Positions 46,195 to 57,500 are shown, counted from the stretch's first letter. The stretch is 64,000 nucleotides of DNA from Macrosoma leucophasiata (GCA_036365455.1 JAWQUS010000022.1:6882001-6946000); one strand, 5' to 3'. Notes: a model not told the origin generated them from the letters alone. Numbers and translations: made by a program.

Positions 46195-46587
46195 TAGGGA
46201 TGGTGATCCGAGACCTGAGATCGATTAATCGGAAACGCGATCTATAGGACCCAAAAAATCGATTCTTATTTCAATAATTATAATAATTTATTTAACTCGA
46301 TCCACACAGTACTGGATTGATCTAGTGAATCGATACTATACCCTGGAAAATCGAACATCGATCTTCTTGGTTAATTCACATAGGGACATAGGAAACATAC
46401 AGATCATAAGATTTAACGTTTAAACGTGAGTATAGGAACCATTATACCAGCATTGAACACGGTTGTTTTATTTTTTGGTCATCAAATCAAAAATTGATCG
46501 TTAATCGAAGATCGATTTTTTCAATGTCGATTTAATCGTGGATGGATTTTGGACACTTCGAAATCAGAAATGGAATCGCCATCCCTA
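46195..46587. mobile_element. hAT-type MITE with TAGGGATGG ends
   Basis: Ends TAGGGATGGTGATCC and GGAATCGCCATCCCTA. Flanks CTAGGAAG (46187-46194) and CTACGAAG (46588-46595) agree at 7 of 8 bases. The interior is rich in ATCGAT. Confidence 0.7.
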
Positions 46588-46595
46588 CTACGAAG

Positions 46596-46954
46596 TATAT
46601 AACAAGCTGCTACGATAATATTGATTAAAAAAAAAAACAAGTTTTAGAGTTTTAAACAACGACTTAGCCCTCAGGCTATTGATATAATATTGATATTTTT
46701 TTCGATAGGTCGATATTAAAAACTAGTTAAAATGTAGATTTATACATTCGATATATTTTTTTATATTTTGAGAAGCTACTCTGTGTTTTTTTTTTGCTCG
46801 ATCGTCTTTTTATAATTTTGTAGTTGGATCATCAGAGATTAATCGACGACATACATCGATAATTTTTTCGATATATCGAACACTGGTACTATTTTTTTTA
46901 AATAAAAAGATCAACAGCCCTACATCGTGTTTGACAAGCTGACAACGACAAGAC
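46596..46954. other. Intergenic, nothing recognised
   Basis: AT-rich with several TCGATA words; no gene. Confidence 0.4.
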
Positions 46955-47378
46955 GGAGTTTTGGCGGGAACCTTGAAAGAGGCGTATGGTGCTCTTATTT
47001 TATTTCATTTTCTTGGTGTATTTTTAAGTTATATTGAATAAAATTGGTGGCATTTTGTTTGATATAGGTTTATTACAGTGCCCGTGTATAGTGAAATAGA
47101 ATAACAGTGCGAAAACACGACCTTTCAGGTTGCCTCCAAAACTTCATGAAAATGTTCTGGTAAAGTAGCCATTGCTTTACTCGAATAACTTGATTGTAAC
47201 TCACTTGACTGACATATTATACTTGATAACTTATATACTTGATACTTACATATTATACTTGATGACTATATTATATAACTTTTACGCTGCTCAAATAAAT
47301 ATGAAATATTGTTTTACTTGACACTGGCAATATGCGTAATAGCGATGCCATAATAACAAAAAAAAAAAAAAAAAAAAA
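46955..47378 (+). repeat. Family H repeat
   Basis: GACGGAGTTTTGGCGGGAAC to TAGCGATGCCATAATAAC and an A-run of about 18. The simplest of the three long copies. Confidence 0.65.
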
Positions 47379-47779
47379 CGACAAGACAGTGACATCTACA
47401 ATTTTTTTAGGGTCACGGCACAAGGCAATGGTTCTATCGCCATTCCACCGTATGTGTGACGACATATGGCGCATACATCTATTTAGAATACACTAACTTT
47501 CAAACTAGAAATTATGAATGAAAAGTACAATATTTCGAAAAATGGTTAAACACGGGTGCCCTAGTTTTGGATTAACTTTTGAATAATGTAATAAAACATG
47601 TAGGTTAAAAATATGAAATGTTGTCAATTGATAAAGGACTTTACACCATTATCTCTGATAACCCCCTACCCGGGAAGCGAACCCAGGACCTCAGCGTAAT
47701 AAATAATTAAGTCTTTTATTTCCGAATACAAGATAATTTAAGGTAATTTACATTAAAAGGGGAGTTTGTGACTAAATAC
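47379..47779. other. Intergenic with a family B scrap
   Basis: 47640-47700 is a minus-strand family B piece (ATAACCCCCTACCCGGGAAG). No gene. Confidence 0.5.
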
Positions 47780-47955
47780 TAAATAATGTCTCGTAATTCG
47801 GTGTGCCTCTTGGCATAGGCCTCCTCCAGCTTTCTCCATTGCGTTCTGTCGTCTGCGACTCTGGTCCAGTATGGTCCCAAGGTTAGCCTGATGTCGTCTC
47901 TCCACCTTACTCTCGGGCGTCCTTGCTTTCTTATGTTCTCTCTTGGGTACTTTAG
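47780..47955 (-). pseudogene. LINE reverse transcriptase C-terminus
   Basis: Minus strand encodes RKQGRPRVRWRDDIRLTLGP then YWTRVADDRTQWRKLEEAYA and KRHTELRDII followed by a stop. GRPxxRWxDDI..W..LEEAY is the usual end of several insect LINE polyproteins. A similar end lies at 62515-62730. Confidence 0.65.
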
Positions 47956-47977
47956 AGTTACTTAATAATAATAATAA

Positions 47978-48228
47978 TAGTGTAGCGTCCACTACATTAA
48001 GGCGCCAACTAGTGGAACACATATGAAACCTCACAGTACTTGTCTAGTACGATAGATGGCGTGCAATCGAATAACATCGCACATGCGAAGATTTCTCAAG
48101 AATTGTCATATATACAACTTCCCAACGTCAATCGTTGGGCCGCGGCCCGCCAGGCACTATCACCTCGCCTGGTCGGAGGATCCTCCCTTTTCGTCGGAGG
48201 AACACTTCCACCCTCCACAATGGCAACC
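47978..48228 (+). repeat. Family L repeat
   Basis: TGTAGCGTCCACTACATTAA to GGTCGGAGGATCCTCCC; matches 32140-32400. An (AAT)n tract precedes it. Confidence 0.5.
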
Positions 48229-48580
48229 CATTATACGTCCCACTGCTGGGCACGAGTCTCTCCTCTTTTTGGGGGAGGCCTGGAGCTTACTCCACCACGC
48301 TCCTCCAATGCGGATTGGTGGAGGTGGGTGGGTTAGTGGCCAACTCGTTGTCGGATGTTTTTCAAACCGCCCTTAAGGCCTCCGACAAGGTTTAACGACT
48401 GCTATCTATCGATAGCAACCGGGACCGTCAGGTTAACGTGCCCTCCGAAGCACGGAAACGCGCATTTAATTTGCCACTAGCGGTTATCCATGACACTACC
48501 CGACCGCGCCCGTGCCGTGCTTAACAGAGTAGATCGCTTACGATCTACACCAGCCGCTGGGCCATGCGCGCTTCAAAGAT
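48229..48580 (+). repeat. Family M repeat, intact copy
   Basis: CGTCCCACTGCTGGGCACGA to GGGCCATGCGCGCTTCAAAG. Includes GCCACTAGCGGTTATCCATG, missing in the split copy. Confidence 0.65.
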
Positions 48581-48965
48581 ACTTGCTTGCTCCATTTGTT
48601 CAATTTGCAGCGCAACATATGTCCCGTCTATATCCATTTCAAATGTTCGATACGAGCTACAATATCTGTGACCTTAGTTTTGCTCTTTATTTCCGAGTTA
48701 CTGATTTTATCGCTAAGTCTGATTCCCAAAATGCTTATTTCCATTGCTTTTTGTATATAAGCTAGTTTGTGCAATATTATTTATCGTAGATATATATTAT
48801 CGTAGGGCCAGGTGTTTCTATTGTTTGCACACTTTACAATAACACCCATCTTATATACCCACAATATACCTACTTTCAAACAGGGAACCGAAAGACTGGG
48901 GCTTATACCGATCCCAAGATAATATATATCGTAGGGCCAGGCTTTAAGAGTTCCATGTGCCATAA
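48581..48965. other. Intergenic, nothing recognised
   Basis: GTAGGGCCAGG occurs at 48802 and 48931 with ATATATATCGTA, a small direct repeat. No gene. Confidence 0.4.
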
Positions 48966-49009
48966 TTGACACACACATACACACATACTTTGACACACAC
49001 ACACACACA

Positions 49010-49048
<39 letters not shown>
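48966..49048. repeat. (CA)n microsatellite
   Basis: Nearly pure CA with a few TA/TTTG interruptions. Confidence 0.95.
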
Positions 49049-49049
<1 letters not shown>

Positions 49050-49148
49050 TACATATATTCTCATACTTTGAGATAATCTCACATGTTTTCTGTTTGTGTA
49101 TAGGTACTATGAGGGAACTTGCCGTTTTGCCGATACCTAATGTATAAT

Positions 49149-49323
49149 AAAACTAGCTGATGCCCGCGGCTTCGCCCGCGTTGAAATTTTTTATGAATTT
49201 TCTTTGCTATAAACCTTACGGAGCCCGAGACCTTTCCAACGAATGCAAAACCGTGGAAATCGGTTCGTGCGTTCTGGTGTTATAACGTCAGGAAGGAAAA
49301 CCCGACTTATTTTTATATAATAG
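49149..49323 (-). mobile_element. Helitron-like end
   Basis: AAACTAGCTGATGCCCGCGG CTTCGCCCGCG gives, on the minus strand, a hairpin followed by CTAGT; TATATAATAGA lies at the other side. Confidence 0.45.
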
Positions 49324-49987
49324 ATAAATAAGTACTATGCGAATTTGTTTTTGGACTGGCAGTGTTCCCTTATAGTACTTAGTTCGCTTTATTGCTCTCA
49401 TGAGCTATTACTTAAATTGTACTAGTAATTAAGTGGACAAAATCCTGAGGCGGAGACCAGGAGACTCATAGCACAGGGTTTACCTAGTTAGAGCGCTCCT
49501 GTCTCCACAATACCCTGAGAAAAATGTTAAAAAAAAATAATTCAGTATAATTTTAAAAATAAAATAAGTTTCATATGATGTATTTACCATAAGAAAACAT
49601 TGTGGAGAAAATAAATAAATTCTTATTCTTATTCTATTAATTATTTCTTATATACTATACGTTTAATCATGGTGACATTAACACACCACACAGGTATACA
49701 GTCAGTTCCACGGCGCAGTAAAATCAATTCCACACCCCCCCAACAGACAGGTAATCGCCGATCAATTATTTACAGAGAAAGCCCCAACCCCGGAGCTTTT
49801 AGCTAATTAAAACGTAGACAGTCACTATTGCTACTTTCCTGAAATCGTACCGTCACGATAGTAGAGATAAGTTTAATTCAAAGCCCTCAGGCCACCAGAA
49901 AAATAAGACAATTGATTTCTTATTGTTCAATGTCCCGTTCGGTTCCATTGCGGCTTCAGGGATTAATCGATTTCTGGAAATATTTTT
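49324..49987. other. Intergenic, nothing recognised
   Basis: Ends of an unassigned retroelement may lie at 49440-49640 (AAATAAATAAATTCTTATTC tail). No gene. Confidence 0.35.
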
Positions 49988-50250
49988 TTAACTGCCTCGG
50001 TAGCCTAGTGGTAGCAGGCCACTACTACGGTGAGGTCCTGGTTTCGATTCCCAGGTACGGCGTTATCAGAGATAATGGTGTAAAGTCCTTTATCTCTGGT
50101 TATATTGGGATTTTTCCATTTTCTGGAAATTTCCCAGTACCTCGAAGTTTGTTAATGAGCCCGGAGATGTCAACAGACTCGCCACCTGTTACATGGGCCA
50201 AAACGTAACCGGCGAATCGTAGGTGTTTGCATGTATGCTTGAATACATGC
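49988..50250 (+). mobile_element. Family B SINE cut by family A
   Basis: AACTGCCTCGGTAGCCTAGT to GCTTGAATACATGCAT, then family A starts directly; the last 45 bases of the SINE do not reappear on the far side. Confidence 0.8.
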
Positions 50251-50540
50251 ATTTTTTTTTAATGTAATGGAAGTAGCAAATAAGCTTGCAGTTCACATTG
50301 ATGTTAAGTGATGACTGCAGCCTATAGACACCCACACAAAGACCGAGATCAAAATGCAGATGCGTTACCACTCCTGAGGCCTAAGATGTTATGCCTCTGT
50401 CCCGGAAATTACAGGGCCGTACATTACCACCTGACCGGAACACGATAGTGCTGAACACTTTTAGCGGCAAGTATATTAGGTAATGCGGTGGTGCCTACGC
50501 CCGCGAGCTCCGTCACTATAGCTTTACCACCAGTAAAAAA
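50251..50540 (-). repeat. Family A retroposon, full length
   Basis: TTTTTTTTAATGTAATGGAA to GCTTTACCACCAGTAAAAAA. Confidence 0.8.
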
Positions 50541-50836
50541 TAACCTTTACGTTATTATTCGTAGATAATAATCTTTTTTTAAAATGCTGGATTCTTTAGC
50601 TCAGAACTCATCCTATAGTTGTTTTTATATTATATCGCATTAACACATGCTTGTGAAATATATTTTATTTTAAAGAAAAATGGAAAGAAAAGTTATTGTA
50701 AAAAGAAAAAAAAATTGCTTCGTACTTTTATTTACGACTAGTTAAGACTAGTAATCAATATTGCTGAGTTATAAGTGTAACAAAAATTTAACAATAAAAT
50801 ACTTTAATCGTAACTAATGCGATTAAAAAAAAAGAT
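50541..50836. other. 3' flank of the zinc-finger gene
   Basis: Family E tail remnant at 50650-50720 (AAAAATGGAAAGAAAAGT). Possible poly(A) signals for the minus-strand gene: AATAAA does not appear close to the stop, but ATTAAA-like words occur at 50740-50830 on that strand. Confidence 0.3.
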
Positions 50837-51375
50837 CTACTCTAATTCAGTCCATGGAGAATCATGCGTGGTCTCAAGAGAGACTATTGGAACCAACATA
50901 TCCATATGATTTTCAATAAAATCATCTGCTCCTTCAACTTCGTTCTCATCTAGCCACTCTAAGCCGTTGACACTTGCGCACAGTAACTCATTAGCTCGTC
51001 TTGTAACAATCCGTGAGGGTCGCACTTTGCGGAACATACGCGCTTGCTTAGCTGGTGCAATGTGGGCTACTCGCCTGTGCTCTGCAGCTCTTGTGATAGA
51101 TGCAAAGTAAATGCCGCATGTACTGCAGCATCTTTTCTCTAAATCATCACGTACACTTGGGCAATAGAGATCATAAGGTGTGCTGATGAAGGCATTCAGT
51201 GGTTGAATCGGTAGACAGTGGCGTATTAGAAATGGAGCAAATGACTTTCCGTCATGCTCTTTAAAGTCCGGAATTGTCAAATGTCCATCAATCTGAGTGA
51301 TAGGGTATGGAGGTGGCAGAAAACGGTCGTGAAGAATCATATGCAGTTCACTTCGGCGTGGGCTGGCACAAGAGA
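50837..51375 (-). CDS. Zinc-finger gene exon 3
   Basis: Phase 1 entry; the split codon is GTC (G from exon 2). Ends TTAGAGTAG. The frame is open up to 51451, so the acceptor could lie further 5', but those at 51398 and 51452 break the phase with exon 2. Confidence 0.6.
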
Positions 51376-52443
51376 CTGATTTTTCCGTTTCGAAGCGCCT
51401 GTATAATGCAGAAAATTTTAATTTAGAATAGCAAAAAATGAAGAACGTCACCTATAGAAAAAAAGACGAATACTAACCTGCCGGTTGAGGACCAACGTCC
51501 AAATCTTGATCTTCTGACTGCTGGTCATTAATGTCATCCTGAACCGCAGATTTCGCGTGTTGAATATTATGATCATTGATCTGAATCTGACCTGCACATT
51601 CCACTTTTGGAACACTCTCAGTGCTTGTCTCAGCCTGAATTAAATAACTGCTAGAGATCTTAGTATTTGTCTGAAATCAAAATATTATAATAAAGAAGTG
51701 AATCTAATGAAATTAAAAAGACAGATTAACACAAAATAACTTACTATGAACACCAGTAAAAAAGTAAAAAATAATTCTTAAAATGAGTCAATAACAATAA
51801 TCAACAAAAAATGCTAATATAATTGTGAGATAAATTTTAATGAAGAAAAGAATAAATAACAAAAAATATATTTAATTGTAAAAAAAGCGTGGGGTGCACG
51901 GTGTCGGTAGTTATAAATATATAATTATAGATATGAGCAGGACAATCATTTTGATATCTTAAAAAGCACCCCACACTTTTTTTACAATTAAATATATTTT
52001 TTGTTGTTTATACTTATCTTCATTAAAATTTATTTCACAATTATATTAGCATTTTTCGTTTATTATTGTTATTGACTCATTTTAAGAATTATTTTTTACT
52101 TTTTAATTTGATATGCTTTTAAAGCGTGTTCTTTAGTTTTTTTAATTATATTTTTTTATGCTATTAATTGTAACAATAAAGTTTGTATAAAAAAAAGAAT
52201 TTTCTTAACAAAATATATTTAACCTACCTTTTGACGAAATGCTAAAGTAGACCGAACTTTTCTCTCAGTGGCTTCCCTAAGAAGACGTTCAATCTCATGC
52301 TGAATGTGTTGTGTTAACTCTTCTTTCTTCGGGAATTTTTGTTTCGCTGTATTCCATAATTTTATCTCTTCGTCCTGGCAGGACTTTTTCGTCTTATAGA
52401 CGTATCTTTTGACGTATGCATTATAAAAATCTTGATAACTCAT
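50837..52443 (-). CDS. Unassigned three-exon gene with one C2H2 zinc finger
   Basis: Exons 52228-52443 (ATG at 52443), 51478-51670 and 50837-51375 join to exactly 948 nt, 315 codons plus stop. Donors AAG/GTAGGT and GCAG/GTTAGT, acceptors TTGATTTCAG and AAAAATCAG; phases 0 and 1 agree. Residues 1-72 are charged and helix-prone (MSYQDFYNAYVKRYVYKTKK..). Exon 2 is acidic and Gln-rich. Exon 3 has FLPPPYP, CLPIQPLNAF, YCPSVRDDLEKR and a finger C220-x2-C223-x12-H236-x4-H241 (CSTCGIYF..EHRRVAH); the end is acidic. I do not recognise the family. It may be a host DNA- or RNA-binding protein or derive from a transposon. The last acceptor lacks a strong pyrimidine tract, and the reading could start at another site. 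Confidence 0.6.
51478..51670 (-). CDS. Zinc-finger gene exon 2
   Basis: 193 nt, open throughout: TNTKISSSYLIQAETSTESV.., ending ..EDQDLDVGPQPA. Clear acceptor TTTTGATTTCAG and donor GCAG/GTTAGT. Confidence 0.6.
51758..52113. mobile_element. Foldback element in intron 1 of the zinc-finger gene
   Basis: Arms of about 140 bases: 51758-51899 (AAAGTAAAAAATAATTCTTA.. to ..GCGTGGGGTGC) and 51966-52113 (GCACCCCACAC.. to ..AATTATTTTTTACTTTTT), roughly 90% complementary by eye, with a loop of about 65 bases. No ORF. Confidence 0.8.
52228..52443 (-). CDS. Zinc-finger gene exon 1
   Basis: 72 codons from ATG at 52443 (context TTTAAAATGAGT) to CAAAAG/GTAGGT. Rich in Lys, Glu and Gln: KLWNTAKQKFPKKEELTQH. 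Confidence 0.65.
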
Positions 52444-52950
52444 TTTAAATTAGTGAGAGCATATACTGAGTCGGGTAAAACATTTGCAAGAATAAGCAAA
52501 GCAGGTTGGAACCTGTCCGCCGTGTGTCGCTGCCATTCAGCTCGTACGCTCTCGTTCATCGAGCCGCGCGTTCGGCTGACAGTGGCGCGAAAACAAAGGA
52601 CGGGCTACACTGTATCGTAAACTCTGATTAAATTGAACTATTTGGTATAAAACAAATATGGTAGTTTGACAGTCAGTAGTAATGTATAACGTCGAAGTAT
52701 GAATGAAATTATTTTCTTTCGAATGAATTAGTGAATGATCTTAATCGTATTACAGTTATGCTTAAATCTTAAGCATGTAGAATCTGGATAATGGGTCAAA
52801 ATAGTAGTTTTTTTTTTGTTTCAATAAGAAAAAAAATTGCGTGATATTTGCCGAGACCCCCCCTCTCTCCAACGTAAGATTAGATGAGATTTGACTTGAC
52901 CCCCCCTCCCCCTTAAACATCTCACGTAATTTGTGGATCTCCCCTTACAG
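52444..52950. other. Upstream region of the zinc-finger gene
   Basis: A GC-rich stretch at 52500-52580 and GACTCAGTATATG on the minus strand (TCAGT initiator-like word) lie 20-140 bases upstream of the ATG. No TATA box. C-runs at 52857-52866 and 52900-52914. Confidence 0.25.
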
Positions 52951-53810
52951 ATGCGGTCCCGCCAGGGATGTCCGCACAAACCTACAGATTGTGGACTCGA
53001 CACTAGTTAAATACATTTGTACAGCCGACTCTGAATGGCGTGTTTAGAAGGCGGCGTGACACTATTGAAGCTATTCCCACTTGGGAAAAACTGTCTAAAG
53101 TTTAGTTAACCCCTCGAGTACGTATCACGTGCATAGCCAGCAGTAAGTTATAATATCTAATGATTTATCAACCTATGCGTGTGTGTTTGTTATTATTCTA
53201 CGTCTATTTCTATACGATATTAGTATATGCCCATTATTCGCATAATTACCTAGTGTGCCTCTTAAAAATCTACCCAATAAGAAAAAAACTTACTTCAGAA
53301 ATTAGATACGGAGGCGGTTAGGTACTGCACATTTAATCAACGACTCCGTGATTCCCAAAGTGTGATTAGAAAAGGTAACATAGAATAAAGGAGTTTAATA
53401 TCTGTTCAATATACATAACTCAATCCCAAAATAGGTCTCACAATAAGGCAATCCAATAAACATCATACCCACAGCGTGTTCAGAACATGGTCCGAGTTAC
53501 AGATGCGGTCCCGCGAGGGATGTTCGCACAAACCTACAGATTGTGGGGCCGACACTAAATACATTTGTACAGCCGACTCTGAATGGCGTGTTTAGCAGGC
53601 GGCGTGACACGAGGTTTTCCCACTTGGGAAAAACTGTTTTAAGTTTAGTCTGTACAAATTCGTCGGGAATATATCTATACCATATCTGTATATTTCCATT
53701 AGATAGATACTCGCATAATTACCTAGTGTGCCTCTTAAGAATCTACCCAATTAGAAAAAACCAACCTCAGAAATTAGACACGGAGGAAGTAAGGTACTGT
53801 CATTCTATGG
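52951..53810 (+). repeat. Diverged segmental duplication
   Basis: 52951-53330 and 53499-53800 share two blocks in the same order: GATGCGGTCCCGC..GGCGGCGTGACAC.. CCCACTTGGGAAAAACTGT and ATTCGCATAATTACCTAGTG TGCCTCTTAA..; the spacing between blocks differs by about 75 bases. Confidence 0.75.
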
Positions 53811-53877
53811 TCGATGGTTGAATTGTAAAACGGAAAATAAATTTATTTTCTGTATCGTTTTTTTTATGTTATATATA

Positions 53878-55141
53878 AGGTTAGGGAAAAAGTTTCTTCG
53901 CATTTTTTAAGATAATTCAAAACATTTTTTAATATAGTTTATTTAAATTTTACTAAAGTATGTATGTACCATTTTGTTCGATAACCTTTTGGCATCTTGT
54001 AGGTAGGGACAAAAATTTTGGGACTTCTCCTCAAAATACCGCGACAAGTGGATTTGGCAGTCCTCTCGTGATGTTAACCTAACATTGCATAAAGAATTCT
54101 GAAGAGACCGAAACAGGTGGAAATCTGAAGGTGCAAGGTCAGGACTATACGGCGGAAGCATTAACACCACCCAGCCAAAATTAAATTAATTTTAATTTTT
54201 GCTGAGTGGCTATAGATGTGTGAGGTGTAGCGTTATCATGATGAAACACCACACCCCTTCTGTTGATCAATTTCGGCCGCTTTCTCTCAACTTCTTGCTT
54301 TAATCTCATCAGTTGTTCGCAGTAGAGTTCAGAATCGATAGTCCTGCCTGGTGGTAATAGCTCATAATGAATAATGCCCTTCCCACCACACACACAACAT
54401 CACCTTATTGCGAGTTAACCCGGGTTTCGCCACAGTCTGTGAAGCCTGACCGGCCTTTGACCACGACCTTTTTCGCACGTTCTTGTCGTACGTGATCCAC
54501 TTTTCATCACCAGTTATCAGCTTCTTCAAAAATGATTCGGTTTCATTACGTCATAATAAAGAATCACAAATGAGTACACGGTTCATTAGGTTTCTTTCAG
54601 TGAACTCGTGAGGTACCCAAATATCGAGCTTTTTTTTGGATCCAGCTTTTTTCAAATGCGCCAAAACTGTTTTGTGATCAATTCTCAGTTCTTCAGCTAC
54701 GTCGTAACTACTGATATGTCGATCTTGCTCCACTTTTTCAAAAATGGCATCCATTTTATCCGTAATAGGGCGACCAGAGCGAGGTGCATCTTTGACATCA
54801 AAATTTCCGGATTGAAAACGCTTAAACCAAATTTGTGCTACTCTCACAGACACTGCACTAGGTCCATAAACATCGCGAATTTTTTTCGCGGCTTGCGTTG
54901 TATTTTTACCTTTTAGGTAGTAAAATTTTAAAATGTATCGAATTTCTTCATTAGATTCACTCATCTTGACAGTACGAAAAACAAATGAAAATCACACATT
55001 TGCGTAATTTGAATTTGGAATTATGTTCTTCAAAATTTTAACTTTGATACCAAAACCAGCCAGATACAAATACTACAGCCAAAGAGATTTTATTTACAAG
55101 TTCATACATACTATAATGCGAAAAGACTTTTTCCCCAACCT
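53878..55141 (-). mobile_element. mariner element, broken
   Basis: TIRs of about 28 bases: AGGTTAGGGAAAAAGTTTCT TCGCAT at the left and, inverted, AGGTTGGGGAAAAAGTCTTT TCGCAT at the right; TA at both borders. Length about 1.26 kb, as usual for mariner. Carries a disabled transposase gene. Lies upstream of the zinc-finger gene. Confidence 0.88.
53943..54964 (-). pseudogene. mariner transposase, inactivated
   Basis: ATG at 54964 gives MSESNEEIRYILKFYYLKGK and a paired helix-turn-helix region to about residue 110, the WVPHE linker, then a TGA stop in a likely former CGA codon after CDSLL. The catalytic acidic residues remain readable: TGDEKW (about 54498-54515), HHDNATPH, and PYSPDLAPSD of a D,D34D transposase. 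A deletion after ..LCVWW and another shift after ATQQKLK break the frame. It cannot make an active enzyme. Confidence 0.88.
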
Positions 55142-55698
55142 ATTATGGAAATAGCGAGCGCGTGCTCATATCTGTGGGTGTGTACCTTCTGTTCGTCGTC
55201 AACAACACACATCAACTTCTATCATGTTCCCCGAGCGTACTACCACCTACCTATAATTTGGCCGTAAACACTAGCCACATCTAGGCAATTAAATGGATGG
55301 ATGCATGAATGTATATCGGCGGCGTGGGAAGGGTTCAAATGTCGTCGGCGTGTTTAATTTAGGGCTTCGTCTGATTGAAGGGGTGGCGGGTCGATACCGG
55401 CCGGCCCTGGGGGATGGAGTGCGTATCCAAGGGTGCAACGATATTGATTGGTTGCATTATAAGGTAAAGCGAAAATGGGTCCATGGTACATTTTTTAGCT
55501 TGGTTACATTAGATTATCGATGTGAAATCTGTAATTTTTGCTAGATTTTATAGTTTCTTAGCTTTCGATAAGAAAATTAAAAGACACACACGCCGGCATA
55601 AACACACACACACTACCCCGCTACAACACACGAAATAGTGTGCCGCGCCTACACATGCACGCAGGCTCACACACACATACACTGGTGTGTATACTTTC
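55142..55698. other. Intergenic, nothing recognised
   Basis: A CA-rich stretch near 55585-55680; an 83-codon ORF at 55293 has no support. Confidence 0.4.
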
Positions 55699-55936
55699 AC
55701 ACCGCAAACACTCCCCCAAAATTCCATACAAACATACAAACGCTTAATTTGGTCTCTATTACACAGACATCAATCAGTGACGTGTTTACAAGTGCACCTG
55801 TGTGCGTAGCACGTAGAGAATACCAAACGTCGCCCATAAGAGGGAAGGAGGTGAGACGGGGAAATCGGGCGGGACGTCGAAGTGTCCATTCTTTACGTAT
55901 TATACTTATTTATATAGTATTATTACATATTCTCTG
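55699..55936 (+). repeat. Family F repeat, full length
   Basis: CACACCGCAAACACTCCCCC to TTACATATTCTCTG. Confidence 0.75.
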
Positions 55937-55954
55937 ATACTGTGTATATTATAC

Positions 55955-56215
55955 TGCATTTTAACCACCGGTTTTTCTGTAGATGTCTAGTCTGCAATAT
56001 TCACTTTTTATGTTATGAAGCGGCAAACAAGCATACAGCTTACATGGGCGGTCTGTAGCCTACAAACATCTAGTAGAAACCAGAAGTTTCAATGTAAATG
56101 CGTTGCCACTCCTGAGGCCTAAGGTATTATGCCTCTGTGCCGGACATCACAGGGCCGTAAACCATGCATATGAACTGCATGCTTGTTTGCCACCATCATG
56201 ACATAAAAAAACATG
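55955..56215. repeat. Rearranged family A pieces
   Basis: Three family A parts in mixed orientation: 55958-55986 (plus sense), 56005-56160 (minus sense, to GGGCCGTAAA), 56165-56210 (plus sense tail GAACTGCATGCTTGTTTGCC). An inversion or a second insertion explains it. Confidence 0.6.
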
Positions 56216-56344
56216 CCACATCCAGTGATATATCGCCACGTCGCCGTCTGGGGCTAGTTGTCGAACAAATTGTATAAACACCACTTACTGATTCACTTTG
56301 CCGTGAACTTTGAATCTATAGTATAGATACGCGTAGCGCTATTT

Positions 56345-56740
56345 ATTAACCGACTTCGAAAAAAGGAGGAGGTTCCCAATTCGTCCGGATCTTTTTTATC
56401 AAATGGGTGTACTCAAATATTTGAAAAACCGGTCAAGTGCGAATCCGACTGGCGCACGAAGTGTTCCGTACCATCAACTTTATAAGAAAATAACTTTAAG
56501 CGTCCACCTGCTACCGTAATTAATATTATTGAGCAAAAATAGGAAAAAACACGTTTATTGTATGTATGGGGACCCTTTATATTTTATTTTTTTTATATTT
56601 AGTATTTACAGCGGCAACGGAAATACACAATTTGTGAAAAATTCAGCTTTCTAGCTATCACGGTTTATGAGATACAGCCTGGTGACAGACAGACAGCGGA
56701 GGCTTAGTAACAGGGTTCCGTTTTTATCTAGGGTATTTTG
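56345..56740. repeat. Common moth repeats
   Basis: ACCGACTTCGAAAAAAGGAG (shared with 1985) followed by CGGTCAAGTGCGAATCCGAC.. and ending near GTAACAGGGTTCCGTTTTTA. The second unit looks like a widespread arthropod MITE, not classified here. Confidence 0.45.
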
Positions 56741-56807
56741 CAGAGTTATTCTTCACACACACACACGCAGAATTTTGCTTTTGTTAACAGCAGATAAATA
56801 AAATAGG

Positions 56808-57095
56808 GTTTTTTTTATCTAATAAAAGTGGCAGACAAGCGTGCAGTTCACACTGAAGTTAAGTGATGACTGCAGCCTATAGACACCCACAAAATGACCA
56901 GAGGTCAAAATGCAGATACGCTGCCACTCCTGAGGCATTAGGTGTTATGCCTCTGTGCCGGTAATTACAGGGCCGTACATTACCACCTGACCGGAACACG
57001 ATAGTGCTGAACGCTACCATTTAGCGGCAAGTATATTAGGTAATGCGGTGGTGCCTACGCCCGCGAGCTCCGTCACTGGAGCTCTATCACCAGTC
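56808..57095 (-). repeat. Family A retroposon, full length
   Basis: TTTTTTTTATCTAATAAAAG to GGAGCTCTATCACCAGT. Confidence 0.8.
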
Positions 57096-57307
57096 AGAGA
57101 CACACGCATTATACACGTATTATAGCCCAAAATAAAATAATGCCTCATCCAATCCCATCCATTTCTCGCCACGTCTCGCCCGTCAGACGCTAGGTCGTAG
57201 GCAAATTGTATAAACAGCACTCACTGGTTCACTTTGCTGGGAAATCAACCTGGCATTTAGTTACCAAACGCAAACACCTGCTTATTGATCTAACAGAGAA
57301 AAAAAAT

Positions 57308-57500
57308 TGGTAACTTCACGCCGGTAATTCCCGAAGAGGTAGGCAGAGGTAAATTGAATGCACTCAAGCACACACGCACACGATTCCCAGGTTATGTTTC
57401 TGGCCCATGTAACAGGTGGCGAGCCTGTTGGCATATCCGGGCACATTACCAAACTCTAAGGTAACTACCTAACCTACTTATTGGTAAACATCCAGAAAAT
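57308..57500 (-). mobile_element. Family B SINE 3' part
   Basis: AACTTCACGCCGGTAATTCC to AACATCCAGAAAA; the head side is replaced by family A starting at 57501. Confidence 0.7.

Noticed and set aside
48781..49044. 87-codon minus-strand ORF
   Set aside because: It is mainly a (CA)n microsatellite read as VCVCVC.
51376..51451. GTG-initiated start of the zinc-finger exon 3 ORF
   Set aside because: No ATG there, and two upstream exons connect in phase; the residues are intron in my model.
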